In this document: positions 41,857-50,211 of the stretch, in pieces | How the letters are laid out: every line of letters starts with the position of its first letter | Numbering within the stretch: position 1 is the stretch's first letter | Assembly: GCF_021228295.1 (NCBI RefSeq) | Contig: NZ_JAJQPD010000007.1 | Span: forward strand, 1 to 64,000 | DNA from: Agromyces humatus | GTDB taxonomy: Bacteria > Actinomycetota > Actinomycetes > Actinomycetales > Microbacteriaceae | Direction of reading: 5' to 3' | DNA length: 64,000 nucleotides | Translations under genes and position numbers: made by a program | The notes under the pieces: generated by a model | Told to the model about the DNA's origin: nothing | What the model saw: only the letters and a program-made list of their open reading frames with translations | Databases searched by the model: none

Positions 41857-42642
41857 TCAGCCGCGGCCGCTGAACTCGGGCTTGCGCTTCTGCTGGAACG
41901 CCGCGAATCCCTCGCGGTAGTCGGCCGTGTCGCAGAGCGCGGCCTGGGCGCGGTTCTCCTCGGCCATCGACGCCCAGAGCCCGAGGCGCTCGTCGCGAAG
42001 GGCGGCGACGAGGCGCTTCGAGGCCACGAACGCCTGGGTCGCGCCGGTCGCCGCGGTGCGGGCTGCGGCGCGGGTGGCGTCCAACACCTCGTCGGCGGGG
42101 AACGCCTGCGAGAAGAGCCCTGCGGCGACCGCCTCAGTACCCGACATGAGCCGGCCTGTCACGATGAGGTCCATGGTGCGGTGCGCCCCGAGGCGCTCGA
42201 CGAACAGGGCGTGCCCGCCCGAGTCGAGGGTCGCGCCGAGGTTCGCGAAGGGCGAGCCGATCTTGGCGTTGTCGGCGACGTAGACGATGTCGCTCGCGAT
42301 GAGCAGCCCGAGTCCGACGCCGAGGCACGCACCGTGCGCGACCGCGAACGTCGGCGCCGGGAACGCGGCCATGCGCTGCAGCAGCGGCTCGACGATCCCG
42401 CCGAGGTAGCCGAGCACGTCGTCGTCACGCGGGTCGACGCCCGAGATGTCGCGGCCGGCGCAGAATGCGCGCCCCTCGCCGCGAAGCACGAGCGAACGGA
42501 TGTCGCCGGCACGGGCCATCCGCTCGCCCTCGGCATACGCGTCGCTCAGCTCGGCGAGCGCCGCCGGATCGAGCGCATTGAGCTTCTCGGGCGCATTCAG
42601 CACGACCTCGGCGACGCCGTCGGCCACACTCAGTTCGATCAT
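41857..42642 (-). CDS. Enoyl-CoA hydratase/isomerase of the paa cluster (PaaG/PaaF-like)
   Basis: 261 residues, crotonase fold. Oxyanion-hole segments RAFCAGRDISGVDPRDD and AHGACLGVGLGLLIASDIVYVADNAKIGSPFANLGATLDSGG. In PaaG, Asp residues serve isomerisation of the ring epoxide; an Asp follows GATL here, as in PaaG rather than the Glu-Glu pair of classic hydratases. So isomerisation of ring-1,2-epoxyphenylacetyl-CoA to the oxepin is plausible. ATG at 42642; a GTG 9 bp upstream is an alternative. Last gene of the leftward paa run, separated from paaE by a 23-bp perfect palindrome. Confidence 0.82.
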   Translation of the reverse strand: MIELSVADGVAEVVLNAPEKLNALDPAALAELSDAYAEGERMARAGDIRSLVLRGEGRAFCAGRDISGVDPRDDDVLGYLGGIVEPLLQRMAAFPAPTFAVAHGACLGVGLGLLIASDIVYVADNAKIGSPFANLGATLDSGGHALFVERLGAHRTMDLIVTGRLMSGTEAVAAGLFSQAFPADEVLDATRAAARTAATGATQAFVASKRLVAALRDERLGLWASMAEENRAQAALCDTADYREGFAAFQQKRKPEFSGRG

Positions 42643-42664
42643 CCTGTCCACCCTCTCTTCTCCC

Positions 42665-42738
42665 CGTTCCGGGGGTGCTTTCGTGCCGGAACCATCGCCG
42701 TTCGGGGCGGTCTTCGGCACGAAAGCACCCCCGGAACG
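42665..42738. repeat. Family B palindrome with perfect 23-bp arms, between paaE and the enoyl-CoA hydratase
   Basis: Left arm 42665-42687 (CGTTCCGGGGGTGCTTTCGT...) is perfectly complementary to 42716-42738, loop 28 nt. The 12-bp core GGGGGTGCTTTC is the same as in the amidase insertion at 9707. It could end or reduce transcription downstream of paaE. Confidence 0.92.
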
Positions 42739-42741
42739 AAC

Positions 42742-43959
42742 CTAAACGTCGTAGTCGACCACGACGCGGTCGGACTTGGGGTGCGACTGGCACGTGAGCA
42801 CGTAGCCGCGCTCGAGCTCGTCGGGCTCGAGCGCGTAGTTCTCGGTCATCGCGACGTTGCCCTCGAGGAGCCGGGCCCGGCACGTGCCGCACACGCCTCC
42901 GGCGCACGCGAACGGCACGTCGGGGCGGATGCGCAGCGCCGCGTTGAGGATCGACTCGTTCGCCGACACCGGGCTCTCGACCGTCGACGACTGCCCATCG
43001 AGCGTGAACTCGATCGCGACCGTCGGCTCTCCCCGCTCGACCACGACGTGGCGTCCGTGACGCGGCTCGACACGGTCGGCATCGGTCGTGAACAGCTCGT
43101 AGCGCACGTGCGCGGGGTCGACGCCCTTCGCCGCGAGGGTGTCGCGGGCGAGCTGCACGAGCTCGAACGGTCCGCACAGGAACCACTCGTCGACCGTCTC
43201 GGGGCGGATGAGCAGGTCGAGCATGGTCTCGAGTTTCGGCGCGTCGATGCGCCCCGACAGCAGCGGCGCCGTGCGCTGCTCGCGCGAGAGCACGTGGTGC
43301 ACCGCGAGTCGCGACGGGTATCGGTCCTTCAGGTCGGCGAGCTCCTCGAGGAACATCACGTCGAGCGTCGATCGATTCGTGTAGACGAGCTCGAACTCGG
43401 ATGTCGCGGACCGCGCGAGCACCGTATGCGCGAGCGCCATGAGCGGGGTGATGCCGGATCCCGCGGCGATGCCGACGACGTGCTTGCCGTCGAGTGCGTC
43501 GAGCGTCGACGTGAACGTGCCCTGCGGGCTCATCACGTCGAGCGTGTCCCCGGCCTTGAGCTCGGAGGTGGCCCACGTGGAGAAGATGCCGCCGAGGTCG
43601 CGCTTGATGGCGACCGAGAGGCTGCCGCGTTCCGGCGGCCGGCAGATCGAGTAGCTGCGACGTCGTTCGTGGCCGTCGAGTTCTGCGCGCAGCGCGACGT
43701 ACTGACCGGGCAGATAGGTGTAGTCGTCGGCGAGGGCGTCGGGCACCGCGAAGGTCACCTCGACCGCGTCGGCCGTGAGCGGCCGCACCTCGGCGACCTC
43801 GAGCGGGTGGAAGCGGGCACGATGCCGCTTGGCGACGTCGCTCGTGGACAGCGACTCGCCGCCGACGGTCGACGCGAGGAACGCCTCGGCCACCGACGTG
43901 TCTGCCAGCCGGGCCGTCGATGCCGAGGACGCCGTCGACCCCAGATTGCGCGCCGCCAT
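42742..43959 (-). CDS. paaE: Phenylacetyl-CoA epoxidase, reductase subunit PaaE
   Basis: 405 residues. An extra Ala/Ser-rich N-terminus (about 1-45), then a ferredoxin-NADP reductase-like FAD domain (RRRSYSICRPPERGSL, the RxYS motif), NADPH domain (GIAAGSGITPLMALAHTVL, WFLCGPFELVQLARDTL), and a C-terminal 2Fe-2S ferredoxin domain with CAGGVCGTC and a fourth Cys in VLTCQSHP. Passes electrons from NADPH to the PaaAC di-iron centre. Its ATG overlaps the paaD stop (TGATG). Confidence 0.94.
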   Translation of the reverse strand: MAARNLGSTASSASTARLADTSVAEAFLASTVGGESLSTSDVAKRHRARFHPLEVAEVRPLTADAVEVTFAVPDALADDYTYLPGQYVALRAELDGHERRRSYSICRPPERGSLSVAIKRDLGGIFSTWATSELKAGDTLDVMSPQGTFTSTLDALDGKHVVGIAAGSGITPLMALAHTVLARSATSEFELVYTNRSTLDVMFLEELADLKDRYPSRLAVHHVLSREQRTAPLLSGRIDAPKLETMLDLLIRPETVDEWFLCGPFELVQLARDTLAAKGVDPAHVRYELFTTDADRVEPRHGRHVVVERGEPTVAIEFTLDGQSSTVESPVSANESILNAALRIRPDVPFACAGGVCGTCRARLLEGNVAMTENYALEPDELERGYVLTCQSHPKSDRVVVDYDV

Positions 43960-44501
43960 CAGAGCACCTTGAAGTAGTCGAACGGCTCGAGGCAGTCGCG
44001 GCACTCGTAGAGCGCCTTGCACGATGTCGAGCCGAAGCGGGCGAGCTCGCGCGTGTTCAGCGAGTCGCAGCGCGGGCACTTCACTGCGAGCTGCAGCCGA
44101 ACCGGCCCCGAGCCGCGCACGGCCGCCTTGCCCGTGGGCGCCTGGATGCCGTACCGGCGAAGCTTGGCCTTGCCCGCGTCGCTCATCCAGTCGGTCGTCC
44201 ACGCGGGGGCCAGCACGAGCGACACCTCGACGTCGGCGTAGCCGGCGTGCGTGAGCGCCAGCACCACGTCGTCGCGCATCGCGTCGAGCGCGGGACATCC
44301 GCTGTACGTGGGGGTCAACTGCACCCGCACGGCGCCGTCGTCGCCGACCTCGACCGAGCGCAGCACTCCGAGGTCTTCGATCGTGAGCACCGGAACCTCG
44401 GGGTCGGTCACCGTCGCGGCGACCTGCCACGCGCGCAGCGCAGCCGGGTCGTCGGGAATCGGGCGAGCGATGGATGCCGCTGCCACGGCCGCGGTCACCA
44501 C
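43959..44501 (-). CDS. paaD: PaaD, Fe-S/di-iron assembly protein of the epoxidase
   Basis: 180 residues. DUF59/MIP18-like domain (VTDPEVPVLTIEDLGVLRSVEVGDDGAVRVQLTPTYSGCPALDAM) with the conserved Cys in SGCPA, then a C-terminal zinc-ribbon-like part with CPRCDSLNTRELARFGSTSCKALYECRDC, as in PaaD. Probably helps assemble metal centres of the multicomponent epoxidase. GTG start 44501 overlaps the end of paaC by 7 bp. Confidence 0.94.
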   Translation of the reverse strand: MVTAAVAAASIARPIPDDPAALRAWQVAATVTDPEVPVLTIEDLGVLRSVEVGDDGAVRVQLTPTYSGCPALDAMRDDVVLALTHAGYADVEVSLVLAPAWTTDWMSDAGKAKLRRYGIQAPTGKAAVRGSGPVRLQLAVKCPRCDSLNTRELARFGSTSCKALYECRDCLEPFDYFKVL

Positions 44502-45352
44502 GATGCCCCCGGGTGCTGACGGGCGAGCACCTGCATCTCGGCGAGCAGCGGTCCGAGGTGCTCGGTGTGGCGGCCACGACGACCGCCGCCCGACGCGATG
44601 AACGCGGTGCGACCGGTGGGAAGCTCGATCTCGGCCTCCGCGAGCACCTGGTCGACGATCTCGTCGAATCGCTCACGCAGACTCGAGGGCAGCACGGCGA
44701 CCCCGTCGCTCGCGAGCCGCTCGACGAGCTCGTCGTCGTGGAAGAGCTCATCGACGTACGGCCAGGTGTCGGCGACGGCGGTGATCATGCGGCGGCGCGA
44801 CTCGTCGGTGCCGCCTGCGAGGCGCAACACCCACTGCGTCGCGTGATCGCGGTGGTAGTCGACCTCTTTCATCGACTTCGCGGCGATCGCCGCGAGCGTG
44901 GGGTCGGTCGACGAACTGAGGTCGCCGTACAGCTCGAACAGGTAGGTGGCCACGAAGAACTGGCGGGCGATGGTGTGCGCGAAGTCCCCGTTGGGCTGCT
45001 CGAAGATCCAGGCGTTGCGCCAGTCGGGCTCGTCGCGCCAGTAGGCGAGGTCGTCTTCACTACGACCGGACTCGGTGCCCGCGTAGTGCAGCAGCGAACG
45101 GGCGTGCCCGAGGAGGTCGAGCGCGATGTTGCCGAGCGCCACGTCCTCTTCGAGCTCGGGGGCCCGTGCGATCCACATGCCGAGCTGCTGCGCGAGCACG
45201 AGGGCGTCGTCGCCGAGGCGCAGGGCGTACTCCGCGACATCCGCCGACGCCACGGCGCCCTCGCCGGCCGCGCCCGCGCCGGCGAACTCGTCGGCGAGCG
45301 CCAGCCGGTCGACCGTGACCTCGCCGTGCGGGTCGATGTCGGCGTCGCTCAC
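44495..45352 (-). CDS. paaC: Phenylacetyl-CoA epoxidase structural subunit PaaC
   Basis: 285 residues, ferritin-like four-helix fold without a full di-iron site. Landmarks: LGDDALVLAQQLGMWIARAPELEEDVALGNIALDLLGHARSLLHYAG, DFAHTIARQFFVATYLFELYGDL, KSMKEVDYHRDHATQWVLRLAGGT. The GTG at 45352 overlaps the paaB stop (GTGA). Forms the stable core with PaaA. Confidence 0.94.
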   Translation of the reverse strand: MSDADIDPHGEVTVDRLALADEFAGAGAAGEGAVASADVAEYALRLGDDALVLAQQLGMWIARAPELEEDVALGNIALDLLGHARSLLHYAGTESGRSEDDLAYWRDEPDWRNAWIFEQPNGDFAHTIARQFFVATYLFELYGDLSSSTDPTLAAIAAKSMKEVDYHRDHATQWVLRLAGGTDESRRRMITAVADTWPYVDELFHDDELVERLASDGVAVLPSSLRERFDEIVDQVLAEAEIELPTGRTAFIASGGGRRGRHTEHLGPLLAEMQVLARQHPGASW

Positions 45353-45657
45353 AGGTGCTTCACCCCTTCGCTCTTCGTGTAGTAGACCGCGTGGCGGTAG
45401 TTCTTGCCGGCGGGGCTCTCGAAGTACGCGCCCTTCGCGTCGGGGTCGCTCGTCGTGATGGCGTCGGCCGGCACCACCCAGATCGACACGCCCTCGTTGC
45501 GGCGCGTGTACAGGTCGCGGGCATTGCGCACGGCCATGTCGGAGTCGGGCGCGTGCAGCGAGCCGACGTGCACGTGGCTCAGGCCGCGGTTGGCCCGCAC
45601 GAAGACCTCCCACAGGGGCCAGGACTCGGTTCCCGTCTCGCCGGGGGTGCTCATCAT
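45349..45657 (-). CDS. paaB: Phenylacetyl-CoA epoxidase subunit PaaB
   Basis: 102 residues, usual family length. Landmarks [56 protein letters not shown] and [10 protein letters not shown]. Bridges PaaAC heterodimers into the larger complex. Two adjacent ATGs (45657, 45654); the second overlaps the paaA stop. Confidence 0.95.
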   Translation of the reverse strand: MMSTPGETGTESWPLWEVFVRANRGLSHVHVGSLHAPDSDMAVRNARDLYTRRNEGVSIWVVPADAITTSDPDAKGAYFESPAGKNYRHAVYYTKSEGVKHL

Positions 45658-46628
45658 GCCACCTCCGCCGCCGCGCGCGCGGCCTGCTTGCGGGCGTACT
45701 CGTGGGCGGCCTCGCGCACCCAGGCGCCGTTCTCATGCGCCTCGCGGCGACGTCGCAGGCGCTCGGCGTTGGCGGGGCCGCGGCCGGCGAGCACCTCGTT
45801 GAACTCGGTCCAGTCGATCTCGCTCATGTCGTACTCGCCGGTCTCCTCGTTGAAGCGAAGCGCGGGGTCGGGAAGGGTGACGCCGAGCACCTCGGCCTGC
45901 GGCACGAGCATGCCGACGAAGCGCTGGCGCAGCTCGTCGTTCGAGAAGCGCTTGATGTTCCACGCCATCGACTGCGCCGAGTTCGGCGACTGGTCGTCGG
46001 GCGGGCCGAACATCATGAGGCTCGGCCAGTACCAGCGATTCACGGCATCCTGCGCCATCTCGCGCTGCGCCTCGGTGCCCTGCATGAGTTCGAGCAGGAT
46101 CTCGAATCCCTGCCGCTGGTGGAACGACTCCTCTTTGCAGATGCGCACCATCGCTCGGCCGTAGGGCCCGTACGAGGCGCGGCACAGCGGCACCTGGTTG
46201 CAGATCGCGGCACCGTCGACGAGCCATCCGATCGCACCCATGTCGGCCCACGTGGGTGTCGTGTAGTTGAAGATCGACGAGTAGCGCGCACGGCCCTCGA
46301 TGAGCTGGTCCATCATCTCTTCGCGCGTGATGCCGAGCGTCTGCGCCGCCGAGTACAGGTAGAGGCCGTGGCCTGCCTCGTCTTGCACCTTGGCCATGAG
46401 GATGGCCTTGCGCTTGAGGCTCGGCGCGCGGGTGATCCAGTTCGACTCGGGCTGCATGCCGATGATCTCGGAGTGCGCGTGCTGGCTGATCTGGCGGATG
46501 AGCGTCTTGCGGTAGGCCTCGGGCATCCAGTCGCGGGGCTCGATGCGCGAGTCCTTGGCGATGAGATCGTCGAACAGCGCCTGGCCGGCCTCGTTCTCGA
46601 CCACGCTGAGGTCTGCGGGAGAGGTCAT
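45654..46628 (-). CDS. paaA: Phenylacetyl-CoA epoxidase catalytic subunit PaaA
   Basis: 324 residues. Di-iron monooxygenase subunit with the two ExxH motifs in [20 protein letters not shown] and [22 protein letters not shown], plus [37 protein letters not shown]. Epoxidises the ring of phenylacetyl-CoA using O2. ATG at 46628 is preceded by AAGGAGTCGACG; an upstream ATG 46676 would fall inside the operator. First gene of a five-gene overlapping operon, divergent from paaI. Confidence 0.96.
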   Translation of the reverse strand: MTSPADLSVVENEAGQALFDDLIAKDSRIEPRDWMPEAYRKTLIRQISQHAHSEIIGMQPESNWITRAPSLKRKAILMAKVQDEAGHGLYLYSAAQTLGITREEMMDQLIEGRARYSSIFNYTTPTWADMGAIGWLVDGAAICNQVPLCRASYGPYGRAMVRICKEESFHQRQGFEILLELMQGTEAQREMAQDAVNRWYWPSLMMFGPPDDQSPNSAQSMAWNIKRFSNDELRQRFVGMLVPQAEVLGVTLPDPALRFNEETGEYDMSEIDWTEFNEVLAGRGPANAERLRRRREAHENGAWVREAAHEYARKQAARAAAEVA

Positions 46629-46674
46629 CGTCGACTCCTTGATTCGCGGCGTCCGGGCGCGCGGGGCATCCGGC

Positions 46675-46703
46675 ATTACTAACCGATCGTTCAGTTAGTA
46701 TAT
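46675..46703. promoter_or_regulatory. Operator between paaA and paaI, probable PaaR site
   Basis: Arms TACTAAC (46677-46683) and GTTAGTA (46694-46700) flank CGATCGTTCA. The 29 bp match 23 positions of 61911-61939 upstream of the thiolase operon, sharing ACCGA-N-CGTTCAG-N-TAGTA. TetR-type PaaR repressors bind such sites and are released by phenylacetyl-CoA. Confidence 0.75.
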
Positions 46704-46755
46704 GCTCAAGTTGGGCGTCGCAGCAACGACGCATGAACTCGATGAGGAGCTTCAG

Positions 46756-47208
46756 ATGACGGATGCCGCAACCGATGCCGCAGCGGATGCCCCGACCGCC
46801 GAGGCCGCGACCCAGCGCGTGAACCGCGCCATGATGGACCGCGACCTCGCCTCGGCCGCGCTCGGCATGGTCGTCGAGCACGACGACCCGGGTCACGCCG
46901 TGGTCTCGATGCAGGTTCGCGACGACATGACGAACGGTTTCCACATCACGCACGGGGGCCTCGTGTTCGCGCTGGCCGACACCGCCTTCGCCATCGCCTG
47001 CAACGAGGACGACAACGTCACCGTAGCCGCCGGCGCCGACATCACCTTCCTGAAGTCCACCGTCGCGGGGCAGACCCTCACAGCGACCGCGATGCGCCGT
47101 GCGAAGAGCGGTCGCACGGGCCTCTACGACGTGACGGTCGTCGACGACCACGGCGACACGATCGCCGAGTTCCGCGGCCGATCCATCTCCACCAACCGCA
47201 CCTTCTGA
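46756..47208 (+). CDS. paaI: PaaI hotdog-fold thioesterase
   Basis: 150 residues. Hotdog domain with GFHITHGGLVFALADTAFAIACNEDDNVTVAAGADITFLKSTVAGQTLTATAMRR, which has the HGG and Asp (LADTAF) of PaaI. Releases CoA from stalled ring-hydroxylated phenylacetyl-CoA intermediates. ATG 46756 follows AGGAG by 6 bp, so I prefer it to ATG 46702, which lies at the operator edge. First gene of the rightward paaI-paaK-regulator unit. Confidence 0.93.
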   Translation: MTDAATDAAADAPTAEAATQRVNRAMMDRDLASAALGMVVEHDDPGHAVVSMQVRDDMTNGFHITHGGLVFALADTAFAIACNEDDNVTVAAGADITFLKSTVAGQTLTATAMRRAKSGRTGLYDVTVVDDHGDTIAEFRGRSISTNRTF

Positions 47209-47229
47209 CCTGGCATCGAGGAGCACACC

Positions 47230-48567
47230 GTGTCGACGACGACCGCAGCCAGCACCGTCTCGGGCCTCCGCCCGCCCGCCCGCGAAGAACTCGACCCCGA
47301 AGAGCGGATGTCCCGCGCCGAGCTCGAGGCCCTGCAGCTCGAGCGCCTGCAGCAGACGGTGCGGCACGCATATGAGCACGTGCCGCTGTACACGGCCAAG
47401 TTCGACGAAGCGGGAGTGCACCCGAGCGACATCCGTTCGCTCGACGACATCGCGAAGCTGCCGTTCACGACGAAGGAAGACCTGCGGCAGACCTACCCGT
47501 TCGGCATGTTCGCCGTGCCGATGGAACGGGTCGCGCGCATACACGCGTCGTCGGGAACGACCGGCCGGCCGACGGTGGTCGGCTACACGAAGGGCGACCT
47601 CGAGCACTGGGCGACGCTCATCGCTCGCTCACTGCGGGCCAGCGGCATCCGACCGGGCATGAAGGTGCACAGCGCCTACGGCTACGGCCTGTTCACCGGC
47701 GGCCTCGGCGCACACGGCGGCATCGAGAAGCTCGGCGCCACCGTCATCCCGATGTCGGGCGGGCAGACCGCGCGCCAGGTGCAGCTGATCCGCGACTTCG
47801 AGCCCGACGCGATCCTCTGCACGCCCAGCTACCTGCTCACGATCGCCGATGCGATGGCGGATGCCGGCATCGACCCGCACTCGACGAGCCTCAAGGTCGG
47901 CGTACTCGGAGCAGAGCCGTGGACGAATGAGCTGCGCCGTGAACTCCAGCAACGCCTCGGCATCGACGCGCTCGACATCTACGGGCTCAGCGAGGTCATG
48001 GGCCCGGGCGTCGGCAACGAGTGCATCGAGACCAAAGACGGCCCGCACATCTGGGAGGACCACTTCCTTCCCGAGGTCGTCGACGGCGACACGCTCGAGC
48101 GACTGCCCGACGGCACCATGGGCGAGCTGGTGTTCACGTCGCTCACGAAAGAGGCGTTCCCGGTCATCCGCTACCGCACCCGCGACCTCACCCGCCTGCT
48201 GCCCGGTACCGCCCGCCCCGCCATGCGCCGCATCGAGAAGATCACCGGCCGCAACGACGACATGATCATCCTGCGCGGCGTCAACCTCTTCCCGACGCAG
48301 ATCGAGGAGCTCGTACTCGGCATCGAGCACCTCACGCCGCACTTCATCCTCGAGCTCACGAAGACCGGCACGATGGACGAGATGACCGTGCGCATCGAAC
48401 GCCACCCCGACCTGTCGGTCGCGACGTGCGAGGCCGCGACCGACGTGCTCGCCGAGCGCATCAAGCAGTTCGTCGGGTCATCCGTCGCCGTGAAGCTCGA
48501 GGAGCCGGGCACGCTCCCGCGCAGCGAGGGCAAGTACAAGCGGGTCTACGACCTGCGAAAGCAGTGA
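47230..48567 (+). CDS. paaK: Phenylacetate-CoA ligase
   Basis: 445 residues. AMP-forming ligase that activates phenylacetate with ATP and CoA, the first pathway step. Landmarks: ERLQQTVRHAYEHVPLYTAKFDEAGV, P-loop HASSGTTGRPTVVGYTKGDLEHW, SAYGYGLFTGGLGAHGGIEKLGATVIPMSGGQTARQV, IYGLSEVMGPGVGNEC, RTRDLTRLLPG, GRNDDMIILRGVNLFPTQIEE, and the C-terminal Lys in GKYKRVYDL. GTG at 47230 with GAGGAGCACACC upstream, 21 bp after paaI. Confidence 0.95.
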   Translation: MSTTTAASTVSGLRPPAREELDPEERMSRAELEALQLERLQQTVRHAYEHVPLYTAKFDEAGVHPSDIRSLDDIAKLPFTTKEDLRQTYPFGMFAVPMERVARIHASSGTTGRPTVVGYTKGDLEHWATLIARSLRASGIRPGMKVHSAYGYGLFTGGLGAHGGIEKLGATVIPMSGGQTARQVQLIRDFEPDAILCTPSYLLTIADAMADAGIDPHSTSLKVGVLGAEPWTNELRRELQQRLGIDALDIYGLSEVMGPGVGNECIETKDGPHIWEDHFLPEVVDGDTLERLPDGTMGELVFTSLTKEAFPVIRYRTRDLTRLLPGTARPAMRRIEKITGRNDDMIILRGVNLFPTQIEELVLGIEHLTPHFILELTKTGTMDEMTVRIERHPDLSVATCEAATDVLAERIKQFVGSSVAVKLEEPGTLPRSEGKYKRVYDLRKQ

Positions 48568-48639
48568 TCGGATGCCTCAGCGACGCGTCTTCGCGCGGTC
48601 TGCGCCATGACGCACGTGACGGGTGGGAGACTGGGCGCG

Positions 48640-49269
48640 ATGTCTGACAACGGAACGATGCGCCGAGGCCGCCCCGGCTACGACCAGCAGGGAATCCTCG
48701 ACGTCGCCGTCGCCGCCTTCAACGAGTTCGGCTACGACGCGACCTCGATGGGCGTGCTCGCCGACCGCCTCGGGCTCTCGAAGTCGGCGATCTACCACCA
48801 CTTCGCCTCGAAGGACGAGATCCTCGACCGCGCACTCGACACGGCGCTCGGCGCGCTCGAAGGGGTGCTGGCCGAGGCGGACACCGCGACCGGGCGGGCC
48901 GCCGACCGCCTCGACCTCGTGCTCCGGGGCGCGGTGCACGTGCTCGTCGACAAGCTGCCGTACGTGACCCTGCTGCTGCGCGTGCGCGGCAACACCGAGG
49001 TCGAACGACGCGCGCTCGCCCGCCGTCGCGCCTTCGACAAGGAGGTCACGTCGCTCGTCTCCGAGGCGCAGGCCGAGGGGTCGCTGCGCAGCGACATCGA
49101 TGCGAGCGTCGTGTCGCGCCTCGCGTTCGGCATGATCAACTCGATCGTCGAGTGGTACCGGCCGGGCGGCCGTGAAGACGCCGACAACCTGGCGGGCGAC
49201 GTGACCGCCGTCGCGCTCGACGGGCTGCGCATGCCCACGTCGAATCGGGTGCAGGAGCTGCTCGGCTGA
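48640..49269 (+). CDS. paaR: TetR-family regulator, probable phenylacetate repressor
   Basis: 209 residues. TetR_N domain (QQGILDVAVAAFNEFGYDATSMGVLADRLGLSKSAIYHHFASKDEILDRALD) and a TetR_C-type ligand domain. Its position after paaK and the shared operators at 46675 and 61911 make it the likely phenylacetyl-CoA-responsive regulator; this is inference from context. ATG at 48640 is used; an upstream ATG at 48607 would add 11 residues (MTHVTGGRLGA). Confidence 0.8.
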   Translation: MSDNGTMRRGRPGYDQQGILDVAVAAFNEFGYDATSMGVLADRLGLSKSAIYHHFASKDEILDRALDTALGALEGVLAEADTATGRAADRLDLVLRGAVHVLVDKLPYVTLLLRVRGNTEVERRALARRRAFDKEVTSLVSEAQAEGSLRSDIDASVVSRLAFGMINSIVEWYRPGGREDADNLAGDVTAVALDGLRMPTSNRVQELLG

Positions 49270-49362
49270 AGCCCGGCGCGGCATCCAGGCGCGCGCGTCG
49301 CGCGACCGCTCGTCACGCGCCTCGCGGCGTCAAGGGCCGGGACGGGCGCGTGGCGGGCGCCG

Positions 49363-49566
49363 TCAGGCCGGGCGGGCGACCGCCGAGCGCTTCGTCTCGT
49401 GCGGGCGTCGCGACATCCGCTCGATCGAATCGTCAGCGGTGCGAGCGCTCCGCGAACCGACCTCCGCACGCCGTTCGAGGGCGACGCGACGCCGTTCGAG
49501 CTGCTGGTCCAGGCGCGCGTCCTCAGCCGCTCGCAGGTGCGGGAAGGTGAGTTCTGAGATCAACAT
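49363..49566 (-). CDS. Small basic hypothetical protein
   Basis: 67 residues, MLISELTFPHLRAAEDARLD then Arg-rich helix LERRRVALERRAEVGSRSAR and a basic tail. No family recognised with certainty. The N-terminal ISELTFPHLRAAEDARL pattern seems familiar from Microbacteriaceae small proteins, but I cannot name it. Transcribed leftward, between the regulator and the DUF2871 gene. Confidence 0.5.
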   Translation of the reverse strand: MLISELTFPHLRAAEDARLDQQLERRRVALERRAEVGSRSARTADDSIERMSRRPHETKRSAVARPA

Positions 49567-49676
49567 GGCTGCTCCGGTTCGTCTCGTCCTGCACTCGAGA
49601 CTCCTCCCTAAGGCGACCGTCCGGCATCGGGAAGATGCCGTATTCCGCTCAGGCGGCGCAGCTCAGGCGGCGCGGC

Positions 49677-50129
49677 TCAGCCCTCGGTCACCGCCACCGG
49701 CTCGGCCTGCGGCGCGCTGGTCGCGACCGTGATACGACTGCGGAGCGTCAGCATGAGCAGCACGAATCCTGCGGTGATGATGATGTGCCCGAGGCCGGCG
49801 ATGCCGGCGATCATGCCGCCCGCCTGCTCGCCGAGCACCGTCAGCGAACCGTGCCAGACCATCATCGCCGAGGTCAGCAGCACCCCCACGTTGTAGACCC
49901 AGAAGAACCACCCGAACAACGGGCTCGCCGACAGCGTGAAGACCTTCTCGAGTGCGAGCACGATGAGCAGCACGAGGAAGCCGAGGGCCAGCAGGTGCGT
50001 GTGCGCGACCGCGAGCTGGGTGGACTCCCCCGCAGCGAAGTCGTTGGCCTTCGTGAACTCGCGGTAGTAGAGTCCGGCGCCGAGCCCCAGCACGAGGTAC
50101 GCCGATGCCGCGGCGAACAGACGATTCAT
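49677..50129 (-). CDS. DUF2871 membrane protein
   Basis: 150 residues with four predicted helices: AAASAYLVLGLGAGLYYREF, AHTHLLALGFLVLLIVLALEKVF, YNVGVLLTSAMMVWHGSLTVLG, IAGLGHIIITAGFVLLMLTL. The His residues in AHTHLLALG and GHIIITAG lie in helices, as in DUF2871, which resembles heme-copper-oxidase-type helix bundles. Function unknown. ATG 50129 follows CGAAAGGAT. Divergent from the LLM gene at 50212. Confidence 0.8.
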   Translation of the reverse strand: MNRLFAAASAYLVLGLGAGLYYREFTKANDFAAGESTQLAVAHTHLLALGFLVLLIVLALEKVFTLSASPLFGWFFWVYNVGVLLTSAMMVWHGSLTVLGEQAGGMIAGIAGLGHIIITAGFVLLMLTLRSRITVATSAPQAEPVAVTEG

Positions 50130-50185
50130 GACAAGATCCTTTCGTCGCGTCGAGTCTCTCGCGCGGGCCCTTCGGCCACATCAAC

Positions 50186-50195
50186 CGAACGTTCG
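50186..50195. promoter_or_regulatory. Palindrome CGAACGTTCG in a divergent promoter region
   Basis: A 10-bp perfect palindrome with flanking ACCGAACGTTC that matches 10 of 11 positions of the probable PaaR core. Only 17 bp before ATG 50212. It may be a weaker member of the same regulon or a site for another regulator. Confidence 0.4.
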
Positions 50196-50211
50196 AGATG
50201 GGAATGAGCGG

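Noticed and set aside
49270-49362. GC-rich inverted stretches after the TetR regulator
   Set aside because: Several short CGCG-type pairings but no single stable stem, so not called a terminator.
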